A DNA stretch of 64,000 nucleotides from positions 43,328-107,327 of the forward strand of contig NZ_JAUOPC010000017.1 in NCBI RefSeq assembly GCF_030546805.1, given 5' to 3'. The DNA is from Cyclobacterium sp. 1_MG-2023. Its GTDB lineage: Bacteria > Bacteroidota > Bacteroidia > Cytophagales > Cyclobacteriaceae. Made by a program: the position numbers and the translations under genes. Positions 24,709-33,545 of the stretch are shown here, one piece after another; position 1 is the stretch's first letter, and each line of letters opens with the position of its first letter. The notes under the pieces were generated by a model. That model was not told where the DNA came from. It saw only the letters and a list, made by a program, of their open reading frames with translations, and did not search any database.

Positions 24709-27201
24709 TTAAGATGGATCTAATATTTTATTTACTCTCTCAAGGCAATCTTCCAGATGAATTTTACTCATAGAATCTGAGGTTCTTGGAATAGCCCTTT
24801 TGATCTCACTTTGGATTACATTTAATGAAGCGCGAGCCACTGAGGGTATGTCTGATTGCGATGCATTCAGAGTAGAGGCAGATCGACCACTTGCATCCTT
24901 GGTCATCAACTCTTCAAGTTTCTCCAAATGTGCCTTTTGCAGGCTTCTTCGATTCACATCAATGGATTTCCCTTCCGGCAATTCCACCCATATTCCTTTC
25001 CTCAAGTCTGTCATCATTTCCAACAAACCATAAGCCTCAGCACCATTTATGGCTTCATTCTCAATAATTCTTCCAAGGCGTCCCCAATCTAAAATCCCAT
25101 TGAGGGTACCTACTTGCAGTTTTCTTATTCTATCCAAAACCCCAAAGTCTTGAATTCTACCGGTTATATTGTCATCCGTCAACCAATCCTGAGTCAAAAA
25201 CAACTCCTTTTGAATAAAAGCCATGGCTTCCTTTTGTTTGGCTTTATCCACATGGGTATAAACGGGCTCATCCTGACCTATGGCTTTATATATCTCATAA
25301 ACCCCTCCAATATTTGTTCTTACATGCCCCATATACCGGTTGTACTGGGTTAGCACTTGCACATACAACTCCTTCAGGTCATCATAATCTTTAAAGGGTT
25401 TATCCAATTCTCCCGTCCATTCGATAAGGTTAGGAAGGATACGTTTAAGGTTTTGAATCCCATAATAGGAGGCCTTCATGGCATCATTGCCCAAGTCTTC
25501 GCTTTGCGCACTGGGATCATAAGGATTACCTTGCCTCCCATAGCGGTAAATGGGGTCACCTTTTTTTGCCAAGATCCATTCGTCAAGGATCTCCTGCTCA
25601 TCTTCCGGCGTTGTAGCATCTGGAATAGGCCGATAGCCCCAGGAGATTGCAAATTTATCATAAGGACCTACCTCAGGGAATAAATGCACCCCTTCGTCTT
25701 CAGGTTGCGCTATATAGTTAAAACGTGCATAATCCATAAGAGAGGGGGCTGTTCCATACTTTGCGGTAAAGGTAGCAGAGCGCAAAGAATCTACAGGATA
25801 GGCAAAAGATGAAGCGAAGTTATGTGGCAGGCCAAGGGTATGTCCTACTTCATGAGAAGACACAAATCGGATTAACCTTCCCATCACTTCATCGTCAAAT
25901 TGCATAGCTCTTGAGTCAGGGTTGATTGCTGCTGTCTGCACAAAGAACCAATTGTGCAATAGGTTCATAACATTGTGGTACCATCCTATATCAGATTCAA
26001 TAATCTCACCTGATCGGGGATCTGAAACATGGGGACCATAGGCATTCTGAATATTAGAGGCAAAATACCTGATCACCGAATACCTGGCATCTTCGGGATT
26101 CCAATCCGGATCTTCCTCCGGGTTAGGTGCTTTTTTGGCTGTAATGGCATTTTTAAAACCAGCTTCTTCAAAAGCAGCATTCCAATCTTCCACACCGGCA
26201 ATCAAATAGGGCACCCATTGTGAAGGGGTGGCCGGATCTATATAATAGACAATTTGCTTCTTGGGCTCCACCAGTTCTCCCGCCTTGAATTTTTCCATAT
26301 CCTCCTCTTTTACCTCGAGTCTCCATCGATCCAGGTAGCTGCGTTGACTTGCTTTATGGACATTCAGACCATAATCTGTTACCCTCGTGTTGAACCAGCC
26401 TACCCTTCGGTCAGCGAGTCTTTGCTTCATGGGTTCATCCGGTAGCAAGACCATGCTACTGTTCATTTCCACTGTAATAAGTCCTGTTGAGGCATTGGAA
26501 GGTGGAGCAGAAGCCGCATAAGTCAACACATATCGGGCTTCAATATTGGTGGGGTAGGGACTGATCCTTTCTATATAGGACCTGTCCGTATCGAGCCGCG
26601 TCACCTTGTAGCTTTTTCTGCGCCTTTGTTGTAAACCAAGGGCATGTATATCTTTGGAGAATAGGTCCGACACCTCAATCAACCAACCTTTTTCATTTTT
26701 GCCTTTTGCCTCTATATCAAATCGGTATAATATAGGCTCCAAGTTGGAGTTTTTCACTGCTTGATAAATCGGAAGGGAGTCCGCAGCAGTATTGGCATAA
26801 GATACCACCTTCAATAAGATATTCTTGTCTTTCTTTTCCCATCTGAGCATTTGGGTATTGGTGCGCTCCCCACCATAGCCTATCCCATTGGCCGTCTTGG
26901 CGATGGTTGTAACCATAAGCATTTCCCTGCCGAGCATTTCTTCAGGAATTTCATAATAGTATTTCTCATCCACCTTATGGACAGCAAAAAGCCCAGCTTT
27001 GCTTTGGGTACTGTCTTTAATTATTTCACCATAAGATTTAAATCCATCCTTGGTTTTCGTAGGTTTCTTTTCGGTATCTTTTTCTTCTTGCTTGTCCTTT
27101 TTTTTCTTTCGTCGCTGCGCCTCTGCCAAATCCGGTGAAACAAGATTCAGCCCAAATCCGACTAGCAGCAAAATCAAAAGGCTTACCTTTGACTTCAACA
27201 T
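24709..27201 (-). CDS. Zinc-dependent metalloprotease (DUF5117/DUF4953 type)
   Basis: The 830-residue exported protein starts with a signal peptide followed by a Lys-rich linker (residues 29-50). The extended zinc motif HEVGHTLGLPH supplies His450, His454 and His460, with Glu451 as the catalytic base. This fits the metzincin-like M10/M12-type motif with DUF5118, DUF5117 and DUF4953 flanks that is widespread in Bacteroidetes. A conserved SDIGWYHNVMNLLHNWFF precedes the motif. It is probably periplasmic or outer membrane-associated; its substrates are unknown. It is monocistronic, with its own strong terminator at the end. Confidence 0.9.
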   Translation of the reverse strand: MLKSKVSLLILLLVGFGLNLVSPDLAEAQRRKKKKDKQEEKDTEKKPTKTKDGFKSYGEIIKDSTQSKAGLFAVHKVDEKYYYEIPEEMLGREMLMVTTIAKTANGIGYGGERTNTQMLRWEKKDKNILLKVVSYANTAADSLPIYQAVKNSNLEPILYRFDIEAKGKNEKGWLIEVSDLFSKDIHALGLQQRRRKSYKVTRLDTDRSYIERISPYPTNIEARYVLTYAASAPPSNASTGLITVEMNSSMVLLPDEPMKQRLADRRVGWFNTRVTDYGLNVHKASQRSYLDRWRLEVKEEDMEKFKAGELVEPKKQIVYYIDPATPSQWVPYLIAGVEDWNAAFEEAGFKNAITAKKAPNPEEDPDWNPEDARYSVIRYFASNIQNAYGPHVSDPRSGEIIESDIGWYHNVMNLLHNWFFVQTAAINPDSRAMQFDDEVMGRLIRFVSSHEVGHTLGLPHNFASSFAYPVDSLRSATFTAKYGTAPSLMDYARFNYIAQPEDEGVHLFPEVGPYDKFAISWGYRPIPDATTPEDEQEILDEWILAKKGDPIYRYGRQGNPYDPSAQSEDLGNDAMKASYYGIQNLKRILPNLIEWTGELDKPFKDYDDLKELYVQVLTQYNRYMGHVRTNIGGVYEIYKAIGQDEPVYTHVDKAKQKEAMAFIQKELFLTQDWLTDDNITGRIQDFGVLDRIRKLQVGTLNGILDWGRLGRIIENEAINGAEAYGLLEMMTDLRKGIWVELPEGKSIDVNRRSLQKAHLEKLEELMTKDASGRSASTLNASQSDIPSVARASLNVIQSEIKRAIPRTSDSMSKIHLEDCLERVNKILDPS

Positions 27202-27322
27202 ATTGGGTTATTTAATTAAGTTAGGAATAATAGAAAGTAAAATTAAAATTTTAATTTGTAATCCGGCACATGCTTCAGTAATAGTTGCAAACCATTACGT
27301 ATTCAAGTAGTTAATATAACAG

Positions 27323-28438
27323 ATGAACCAAAACCAAATTACAATCATAGGCGGAGGGCTTTCCGGATTAATCGCGGCTTACCTTTTAGCGAAGAATGGT
27401 AAGGAGGTTCTTCTCATTGAAAAAAAGAGCTACCCCTTTCACAGGGTTTGCGGAGAATATATCTCCAATGAAGTAAGGGATTTTTTAATCAATGAAAATC
27501 TCTTCCCATCCTGCTTTAATCCTGCAGAAATCAATACTTTTAGGTTAACTGCCGTCAATGGTGCCTTGGCAGAAGTTCCGCTGGACTTGGGTGGTTTTGG
27601 CATCAGCAGATACAGCTTTGACCATTTTCTCTACCAAAAATGTCAAGAAGTAGGCGTAAAGTTTTTATTAAAGACTCAAGTAGCTACAATAGATTATATA
27701 CCCAAAAAAAAGGCTTTCGACCTAAGTACCAATCATGGTGAACGACTGGTTTCTCCCATTGTATTGGCAGCATACGGCAAAAGATCCAAGATTGACAAAT
27801 ACCTCAAGCGACCTTATTTAAAACAGCGGAGCCCCTATATAGGTATCAAACACCATATCAAAATAACCCAAGCAGACCATATTGTAGCACTGCACAATTA
27901 TGAAGGCGGCTATCTGGGCATCAATCGCGTGGAGAATGAACATTTCAACCTATGTTACCTTGGGAGCAGGGCCCAATTAAAAGCAGCAGGGAATATCCCT
28001 GCCATGGAAGAACAATATTTGTTTAAAAACCCACATATCAAAGCAATCTATGAAGGTGCAGAATTTCTCTGGGAGAAACCCGAAGTTATCAATGAGATCA
28101 GTTTTGCCACCAAATCTCCGGTAGAAAACCAGGTGATTATGATAGGTGATGCAGCCGGTATGATCACACCTTTGTGTGGCAATGGCATGGCCATTGCCAT
28201 TCATAGCGGAAAACTGGCAGCCGAAGCTATCCTAAAACACAAGAACCTCAAAACCGTACAGGAGGAATATACTAAGGCTTGGAATTATTTTTTCTACAGT
28301 CGCTTGCGCACCGGCAGGGCTGTTCAGCGGCTATTTGGTGCCCCTCTGGTCTCCAAAATAGCAGTAAATGTGCTCAAAAAGTCCCCTTTCCTGGCCAAAA
28401 AACTTATTCTCCAAACGCATGGAGATCCTATAAGATAA
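27323..28438 (+). CDS. FAD-dependent oxidoreductase, geranylgeranyl reductase/PHBH-like
   Basis: The 371-residue flavoprotein has an N-terminal dinucleotide-binding loop (GGGLSGLIAAYLLAKNG), a VCGEYIS motif shortly after the first strand, and the second FAD motif GDAAGMITPLCGNGM. This arrangement is typical of the geranylgeranyl reductase/flavin-dependent monooxygenase group, which reduces isoprenoid chains or hydroxylates small molecules. The substrate is unknown. It is divergent from the metalloprotease and converges on the TonB receptor; no partner gene is adjacent. Confidence 0.8.
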   Translation: MNQNQITIIGGGLSGLIAAYLLAKNGKEVLLIEKKSYPFHRVCGEYISNEVRDFLINENLFPSCFNPAEINTFRLTAVNGALAEVPLDLGGFGISRYSFDHFLYQKCQEVGVKFLLKTQVATIDYIPKKKAFDLSTNHGERLVSPIVLAAYGKRSKIDKYLKRPYLKQRSPYIGIKHHIKITQADHIVALHNYEGGYLGINRVENEHFNLCYLGSRAQLKAAGNIPAMEEQYLFKNPHIKAIYEGAEFLWEKPEVINEISFATKSPVENQVIMIGDAAGMITPLCGNGMAIAIHSGKLAAEAILKHKNLKTVQEEYTKAWNYFFYSRLRTGRAVQRLFGAPLVSKIAVNVLKKSPFLAKKLILQTHGDPIR

Positions 28439-28441
28439 AAC

Positions 28442-28467
28442 CTCTCCCTGGTCAAAACCAAGGAGAG
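28442..28467. terminator. Possible transcription-ending hairpin
   Basis: CTCTCCCTGG and CCAAGGAGAG form a stem with one mismatch just past the flavoprotein stop, in the convergent gap with the TonB receptor gene. There is no strong T-run, so the role is uncertain. Confidence 0.35.
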
Positions 28468-28502
28468 ATTCCTATAGAAACAAAATTACTTTTCCTTATA
28501 AT

Positions 28503-30905
28503 TTAAAAGCGGATGGATATTCCTGCCATAAAGTTGGTACCTGCCATTGGGTAATAATAGTTCTCCGCTACCCTTTGCATCCCCTGTCCTTCACTGTTGG
28601 GGACGAAATAACCAAAGGTGTAGCCGTTGGGTTCGTAAAGTTTATCGAATACATTGTTGACTTTACCTGAGAATACAACTTCTTTTACAAATCCCGGTTT
28701 CCAAGAATAAACGAACCTAAAGTCAGTGGTCCAATAAGCATCAAGACTTCTATCCTCTTGCTGGGCATTGTCCAGAAATTGCTGGCCTACATATTTATTG
28801 AGCAGGCTCAATTCAAGATTTTTTATAGGCTTGAAATCAATAATTGCACTCCCCACTACATCCGGAGAAAAGGCTATGTCTGTTTTGGTATAAGTGATGC
28901 TTTCCTGACCAATAAATGCCCAGTTTTCGTCGTATACATCACTGTATTCCGTATAGCTATCAATTTTATTCCGGCTAAAAGCAACATTACCGCCTAAGGT
29001 CCATTTCGGGGAAAGTACAACTGCTGCATCAAGTTCTATGCCCGCCCTATAGCTACTGGCAACATTTTCTCTAATATAAGCCCCCACATCATTTAGTTGA
29101 CCGGTCAACACCAATTGGTCTTTATAACCCATATAATAAAAGTTGGCATTGTACTGAAAATTAGCTTGTTTGACCCTAATTCCGGCCTCCACATTGTTAA
29201 GCTTTTCAGGCCTTGGAATTTCAGTAATGGGAGAGTCAGTAAAATCACTTCTTACAGGTTCTCTATTGGCCACTGCATAAGAGGCATATAAAGTTTTTCC
29301 ATTTCCACTTTCGTAAGAAAGCCCAAACTTAGGATTGAAAAAAGTGTAAGATTGTTGTCCACTAACATCTCTTTGGTCACTATTTTTTCCATTAAAAGAG
29401 TAATCAATCCCTCTTACTTGAAGGTCTCCAAATAAGTAAAGTCTTTCCCTTACCTCATAAGTAGCTTTTGTGTATATGTTTCGATCATCTTTTACCGCCA
29501 CATTGTTATAATACTTGTCGCGAATATTGGTGTTTCCGGCAATGTCCATCCATATGATTTCACCGAAGTGGTCGCCATCATAGCGATTGGCTCCTCCACC
29601 TACAATGGCATCCAACCTTCCATCAGATGAAACATACTTTAAGGAGAAAACAGCACCATAGAAATCATTGTCAAGCCATCTCCTTCGGATAATATCCGTA
29701 CTATTGATTGCTTGATCTCCTATCTGTATAGGGTCAATTCCATAATCCTCTAGGTCATCATCTTCTTTAAACTGCTCATAATAACCCTGACCTGCAGTAT
29801 AATGCAAGGCAAAATTCGCCTTTAAGTTGTCAGAAAGCGTTCCGGCATAAATAAACTGATAATGATTTTGCTGGTAATTGTCTGTTTCGTTATCGTAGGT
29901 ATACCCATTATAAGTTCTATTGGTGGCCAGCAAATTTTCCGGAACACCATTCCAAGCTTGGTAGGTTTTTTCTGCACCGGCAAAGATATTCACTTTGACC
30001 ACATGCTTGTCTCCGTAATATCCTCCGGAAACAAAATAGGATTTGAGGTTAGAAAAAGCCCTGTCTATATACCCATCAGATGTTACCTGCGAAAGTCGTG
30101 CATCCACAGCCCACCTGTCATTGATCAATCCGGTACCTGCTTTTATGGTATGCTTGCGGGTATTGAAAGAACCGTAGGAATTGTCTGTTTCAGCATAGGC
30201 CTCCTCTTTCTTTGTATCGGTCTGTATGTTGAGGCTGGCGCCGAAGGTGGCCGCTCCGTTGGTAGATGTTCCTACTCCTCTTTGGATTTGAATATTGTCT
30301 ACTGAGGAAGCAAAATCAGGCATATTTACCCAAAACACCCCGTGTGATTCGGCATCATTCAGTGGGATTCCATTTACGGTGACATTGATCCTTGTCTGGT
30401 CTGTCCCCCTTATTCGCAGCCCTGTATAGCCTACTCCCGTTCCGGCATCGGAATGGGTTACAATTGATGGGGTATAATTTAGCAATAAAGGTAAATCTTG
30501 CCCTAAATTATCCTTACCAATGGTCTCCTTGTCTATCACTTGGAAGGTCGTAGGGGTGGTTTCTGAAGCCCTGGTTCCCGACACAATAAATTCCTCGGCC
30601 GTAAGGGCTATGGGCTCAAGTGCCACCACAAGTTTTTCTTCCTGAGGAAGAGAAACGCTAATCGTTTGGGAGGAAAACCCTATAAATGAAATGCGAAGAC
30701 TTGCGTTCTTTTGCTTTAGGTTCATTAACTGAAAAGCACCATTTTCATCAGTAACTGTCCCTTTGGAGGTACCTTCCAGATAGATGGTCGCACCTTCTAG
30801 AGGCGCATTACTTTCAGCGTCAGTAATTAAACCCTGAATATTATTTTGGGCAATAGCCCAGTGGCTCAGCAATAAAAATACTGCTGAAATACAAATACGA
30901 ATCAT
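28503..30905 (-). CDS. TonB-dependent receptor, probable thiamine uptake
   Basis: The 800-residue outer membrane protein has a signal peptide (residues 1-19), a carboxypeptidase-like regulatory domain (about 22-105), a plug domain with LRIRGTDQTRINVTVNGIPL, and a beta barrel ending in the aromatic C-terminus AGISIRF. It imports a substrate using TonB energy. A TPP riboswitch lies about 100 bp upstream on the same strand, so expression should fall when thiamine pyrophosphate is plentiful. By analogy with TPP-regulated receptors known in Bacteroidetes, thiamine or a precursor is the likely cargo. The receptor call is certain; the cargo is inferred from the riboswitch. Confidence 0.9.
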   Translation of the reverse strand: MIRICISAVFLLLSHWAIAQNNIQGLITDAESNAPLEGATIYLEGTSKGTVTDENGAFQLMNLKQKNASLRISFIGFSSQTISVSLPQEEKLVVALEPIALTAEEFIVSGTRASETTPTTFQVIDKETIGKDNLGQDLPLLLNYTPSIVTHSDAGTGVGYTGLRIRGTDQTRINVTVNGIPLNDAESHGVFWVNMPDFASSVDNIQIQRGVGTSTNGAATFGASLNIQTDTKKEEAYAETDNSYGSFNTRKHTIKAGTGLINDRWAVDARLSQVTSDGYIDRAFSNLKSYFVSGGYYGDKHVVKVNIFAGAEKTYQAWNGVPENLLATNRTYNGYTYDNETDNYQQNHYQFIYAGTLSDNLKANFALHYTAGQGYYEQFKEDDDLEDYGIDPIQIGDQAINSTDIIRRRWLDNDFYGAVFSLKYVSSDGRLDAIVGGGANRYDGDHFGEIIWMDIAGNTNIRDKYYNNVAVKDDRNIYTKATYEVRERLYLFGDLQVRGIDYSFNGKNSDQRDVSGQQSYTFFNPKFGLSYESGNGKTLYASYAVANREPVRSDFTDSPITEIPRPEKLNNVEAGIRVKQANFQYNANFYYMGYKDQLVLTGQLNDVGAYIRENVASSYRAGIELDAAVVLSPKWTLGGNVAFSRNKIDSYTEYSDVYDENWAFIGQESITYTKTDIAFSPDVVGSAIIDFKPIKNLELSLLNKYVGQQFLDNAQQEDRSLDAYWTTDFRFVYSWKPGFVKEVVFSGKVNNVFDKLYEPNGYTFGYFVPNSEGQGMQRVAENYYYPMAGTNFMAGISIRF

Positions 30906-31002
30906 GTTGATATTTTATTCTGGTTAAACATAGAAGAAATGAGGGGACAAATCTCCTTTTCTTGTTTACCCAATAGCATTACGTACGATTAGCTATTTTT
31001 CA

Positions 31003-31077
31003 TTTCCCTGCGCCGGCATTATCCGGATCAGGTGATATGGGTATGATCTCAGCCCGAAATATTAAGGCACCCCTAAT
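31003..31077 (-). ncRNA. TPP riboswitch (THI element)
   Basis: Read on the minus strand, the conserved THI-box blocks appear in order: GGGGTGCC (31073-31066), GGCTGAGA (31054-31047), ATACCC, ACCTGATC (31033-31026) and GGCGCAGGGAA (31014-31004). These build the two sensor arms of the thiamine pyrophosphate aptamer. It is about 100 bp upstream of the TonB receptor start, and that spacer must hold the expression platform. The sequence match is near complete. Confidence 0.95.
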
Positions 31078-31133
31078 GATCTTGCCACAAATGTAGCAGG
31101 TATTATTTAAAATATCAAACTTCCAATTTTAGA

Positions 31134-32201
31134 TTATGCAGTACCCAAAATTTTCAAATGACGAAAATGAGACCTAAAAGCCCACCTTAATTTTTGATGT
31201 TCAAGGTATTGGATATTGTAATCTTTACAGGTTTCCTTAATGATTTTACTTAGGGCCGGATAATGAATATGCGATACTTTGGGGAACAAATGGTGCTCAA
31301 TTTGGTAATTCAAGCCACCCAAAAACCAAGTCAATAATTTATAACCCGTAGCAAAATTAGCAGTGGTTCTAATTTGATGAATCATCCATTCGTCTTCCAA
31401 GCAATTAGATACCGGCTCAGGCACAGGAAAGGCCGTTTCCTCAAGGCTATGAGCCAATTGGAAAACCAAGGTCAACAATAATCCTGCAAAAAGGCTGTAC
31501 ACCAAAAAGCCTATTAACCATGGCACCCAACCCATCATGTATACCGGAATGGCAATAAACAGCAGCAAATGCAAGGCCTTAAAACCCCAAAAACTGATAT
31601 GGTCAGATAATTTCATTTTCTGAATTGGCACTACTCCGACTTTTCTAGTCACATATTTTTTATAATCTGTGAAAAACACCCAATAAAGGTACAACAGGGA
31701 ATAAGTTAAAATGAAATAGTAATGCTGAAACTTGTGGATTTTGAATTTCTTTTGACTTGGAGAAAGGCGTAAAAATGGCCTTGCATTCAAGTCATCATCA
31801 ACCCCATCCACATTGGTATAAGAATGATGAACCACATTGTGTTTGGTTTTCCACATGAAAACATTAGCACCTAGAAAATTAATGGACATTCCTGCTAAAG
31901 AATTGACCCATGGCTTATCGCTAAAGCTTCCATGAGCACCATCATGCATTACATTAAAACCAATGAAAGCAGTCAAGGCACCCAATATTAAGCACTCTAT
32001 TAGGCCTAAAATCCAATGTGGTGTGAAAAACACCAAATGAACGTAAAGCAAAAGAAAAGACACAACCATGATGCCTGCCTTTATGAAAAGGTCAATGTTC
32101 CCAGATCGGGCAATGTTTTGAGATTTAAAATACTCTCCAACCCTTTGTTTCAAATCTTGGTGGAAGGTTATTTTTGGTCTAGAAAATTTAGGCGTAGCCA
32201 T
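31134..32201 (-). CDS. Membrane fatty acid (acyl-CoA) desaturase
   Basis: The start is set at 32201, which gives MATPKFSRPKITF. A longer open frame to 32282 adds a hydrophobic leader unlike the family. Three histidine clusters bind the di-iron centre: HDGAH (His86, His90), HNVVHH (His121, His125, His126) and QIEHH near residue 300. There are about four to six membrane helices. The family introduces double bonds in acyl chains, including front-end (delta-6-like) desaturases, but there is no fused cytochrome b5 domain. The regioselectivity is unknown. It is the last gene of a minus-strand run that includes gldD. Confidence 0.9.
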   Translation of the reverse strand: MATPKFSRPKITFHQDLKQRVGEYFKSQNIARSGNIDLFIKAGIMVVSFLLLYVHLVFFTPHWILGLIECLILGALTAFIGFNVMHDGAHGSFSDKPWVNSLAGMSINFLGANVFMWKTKHNVVHHSYTNVDGVDDDLNARPFLRLSPSQKKFKIHKFQHYYFILTYSLLYLYWVFFTDYKKYVTRKVGVVPIQKMKLSDHISFWGFKALHLLLFIAIPVYMMGWVPWLIGFLVYSLFAGLLLTLVFQLAHSLEETAFPVPEPVSNCLEDEWMIHQIRTTANFATGYKLLTWFLGGLNYQIEHHLFPKVSHIHYPALSKIIKETCKDYNIQYLEHQKLRWAFRSHFRHLKILGTA

Positions 32202-32299
32202 AAATGTAAATAAATGTTTAATAAAATTGGAAAGGTTACTAGGCGCTAGTAAATATAAAAAGTAGCCGGTGGTAGGGTACAAATATACTTCTAAATATA

Positions 32300-32929
32300 C
32301 TACTTTAATCTGACATTTTCAAATGAAAGTGTATTCATCAAATGCATCATATCAACTTTGATGTATTCAATTATGGGTGCCAGTGAGTCATTTTTAACTG
32401 CTGTCTGAAAGTATAACGCTCCCCGTAAAAAATGTTGTGTAGAATCAGTAACAAAAAATTGAAACTGGGTAGGCACTTCCCCACTTAATTCAGAAACAAA
32501 GCCGCTATAGCCTTTGGGCGTCAATAAAACAGCTTCATCTATTCCATAAGCTTTGACCTGATGCTTGAAGGTCAAACTCATGGCATCATTCAGATAAGTT
32601 TTGAGCAAATCCTCATCACCATTGATTTCCTTATAGGTAAGGTGAACTCGGGCATCTAGTCCTGCATAATGTACATTCGTCCAGGTCTCTTCATCAAGGT
32701 TAAAGGAATCTCGTTCAATCTGCGCATAAGCAGAATGTTCAAAATTATAAGGTAAATTTTTATTTAATGAAACAAAATCCCGCTCCGGCAAATCAATGCG
32801 GTTATAACCCGTAGGTTTGGGAAGATAGTCTTCACTACATGCTCCCATCACCAGCAAGGCCAACCAACAAAGGGCCAAAGCAGGATTTTGATACAGTTTT
32901 TTTAAAAAAACCATTATTATTTTATCCAA
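32300..32929 (-). CDS. gldD: Gliding motility lipoprotein GldD
   Basis: The 209-residue protein has a hydrophobic signal peptide ending in a lipobox (VMGAC), so it should be a lipoprotein. The mature N-terminus SEDYLPKPTGYNRIDLPER is the hallmark of GldD, a component required for gliding in Bacteroidetes and linked to type IX secretion. Whether translation begins at 32929 or at the internal ATG 15 bases later is undecided; the first overlaps the upstream nitroreductase by 13 bases. The neighbours (nitroreductase, desaturase) are not gliding genes. Confidence 0.85.
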   Translation of the reverse strand: MDKIIMVFLKKLYQNPALALCWLALLVMGACSEDYLPKPTGYNRIDLPERDFVSLNKNLPYNFEHSAYAQIERDSFNLDEETWTNVHYAGLDARVHLTYKEINGDEDLLKTYLNDAMSLTFKHQVKAYGIDEAVLLTPKGYSGFVSELSGEVPTQFQFFVTDSTQHFLRGALYFQTAVKNDSLAPIIEYIKVDMMHLMNTLSFENVRLK

Positions 32930-33522
32930 GTCACTTTATCAGATATAGGGCTTCTCTTTCCTTCGGGCCAACCATCAGAGGAAGGCTTGGCTACAAAGAA
33001 AAAACCCATCAACATGTCTTCTTCTCCCAAGCCAAAAAAGCCCTTTGCCTCCGGCCAGAATGTAGGAGCACCTGTGCTCCAATAGCCGGCTAAGCCTCTA
33101 GCACTAGCAGTTAAGTACATGTTCTGAACAGCCATAGCTACGGAAGAAATCTCCTCCATTTCAGGAAGGTTTGCCCGCAGGTCTCTCTTCATGCCAATGG
33201 CAATTACATGAGAAGCCTTTAAAGGGTTTTCTTTCAGCTTATTGTAAACAGCTTCTTTAAAAACGCCTGTCTTTTTACTACGCTCTTTGTATAAGTTCGA
33301 TTGATAATCAGCTAATTTTTTTAAGCCTTCACCCGAAAAAACTACAAAGCGCCAAGGTTCTGTAAGCTTATGTGTAGGTGCCCAGTTGGCATTCTCCAAT
33401 AGCTCCTCAATAATCCCATCATCAATAGGGTCATTTTCCTTAAATTGGGCCACAAATTGAGACCTCCTATTGCGTATAATTTTATTGACTTCTTCTATAT
33501 TGAATACAGGCCTGTTGTTCAT
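32917..33522 (-). CDS. Nitroreductase family protein
   Basis: The 201-residue flavin enzyme has the family pattern: an early IIRNRRSQ, then WAPTHKLTEPWRF and a late GLAGYWSTGAP. Homologues use FMN with NAD(P)H to reduce nitro groups or quinones; the physiological substrate is unknown. The gene overlaps gldD by 13 bases and follows the TonB receptor by 24 bp, so all three are probably on one transcript. Confidence 0.88.
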   Translation of the reverse strand: MNNRPVFNIEEVNKIIRNRRSQFVAQFKENDPIDDGIIEELLENANWAPTHKLTEPWRFVVFSGEGLKKLADYQSNLYKERSKKTGVFKEAVYNKLKENPLKASHVIAIGMKRDLRANLPEMEEISSVAMAVQNMYLTASARGLAGYWSTGAPTFWPEAKGFFGLGEEDMLMGFFFVAKPSSDGWPEGKRSPISDKVTWIK

Positions 33523-33545
33523 AAATAATTGCTTTTTTGAGATTG

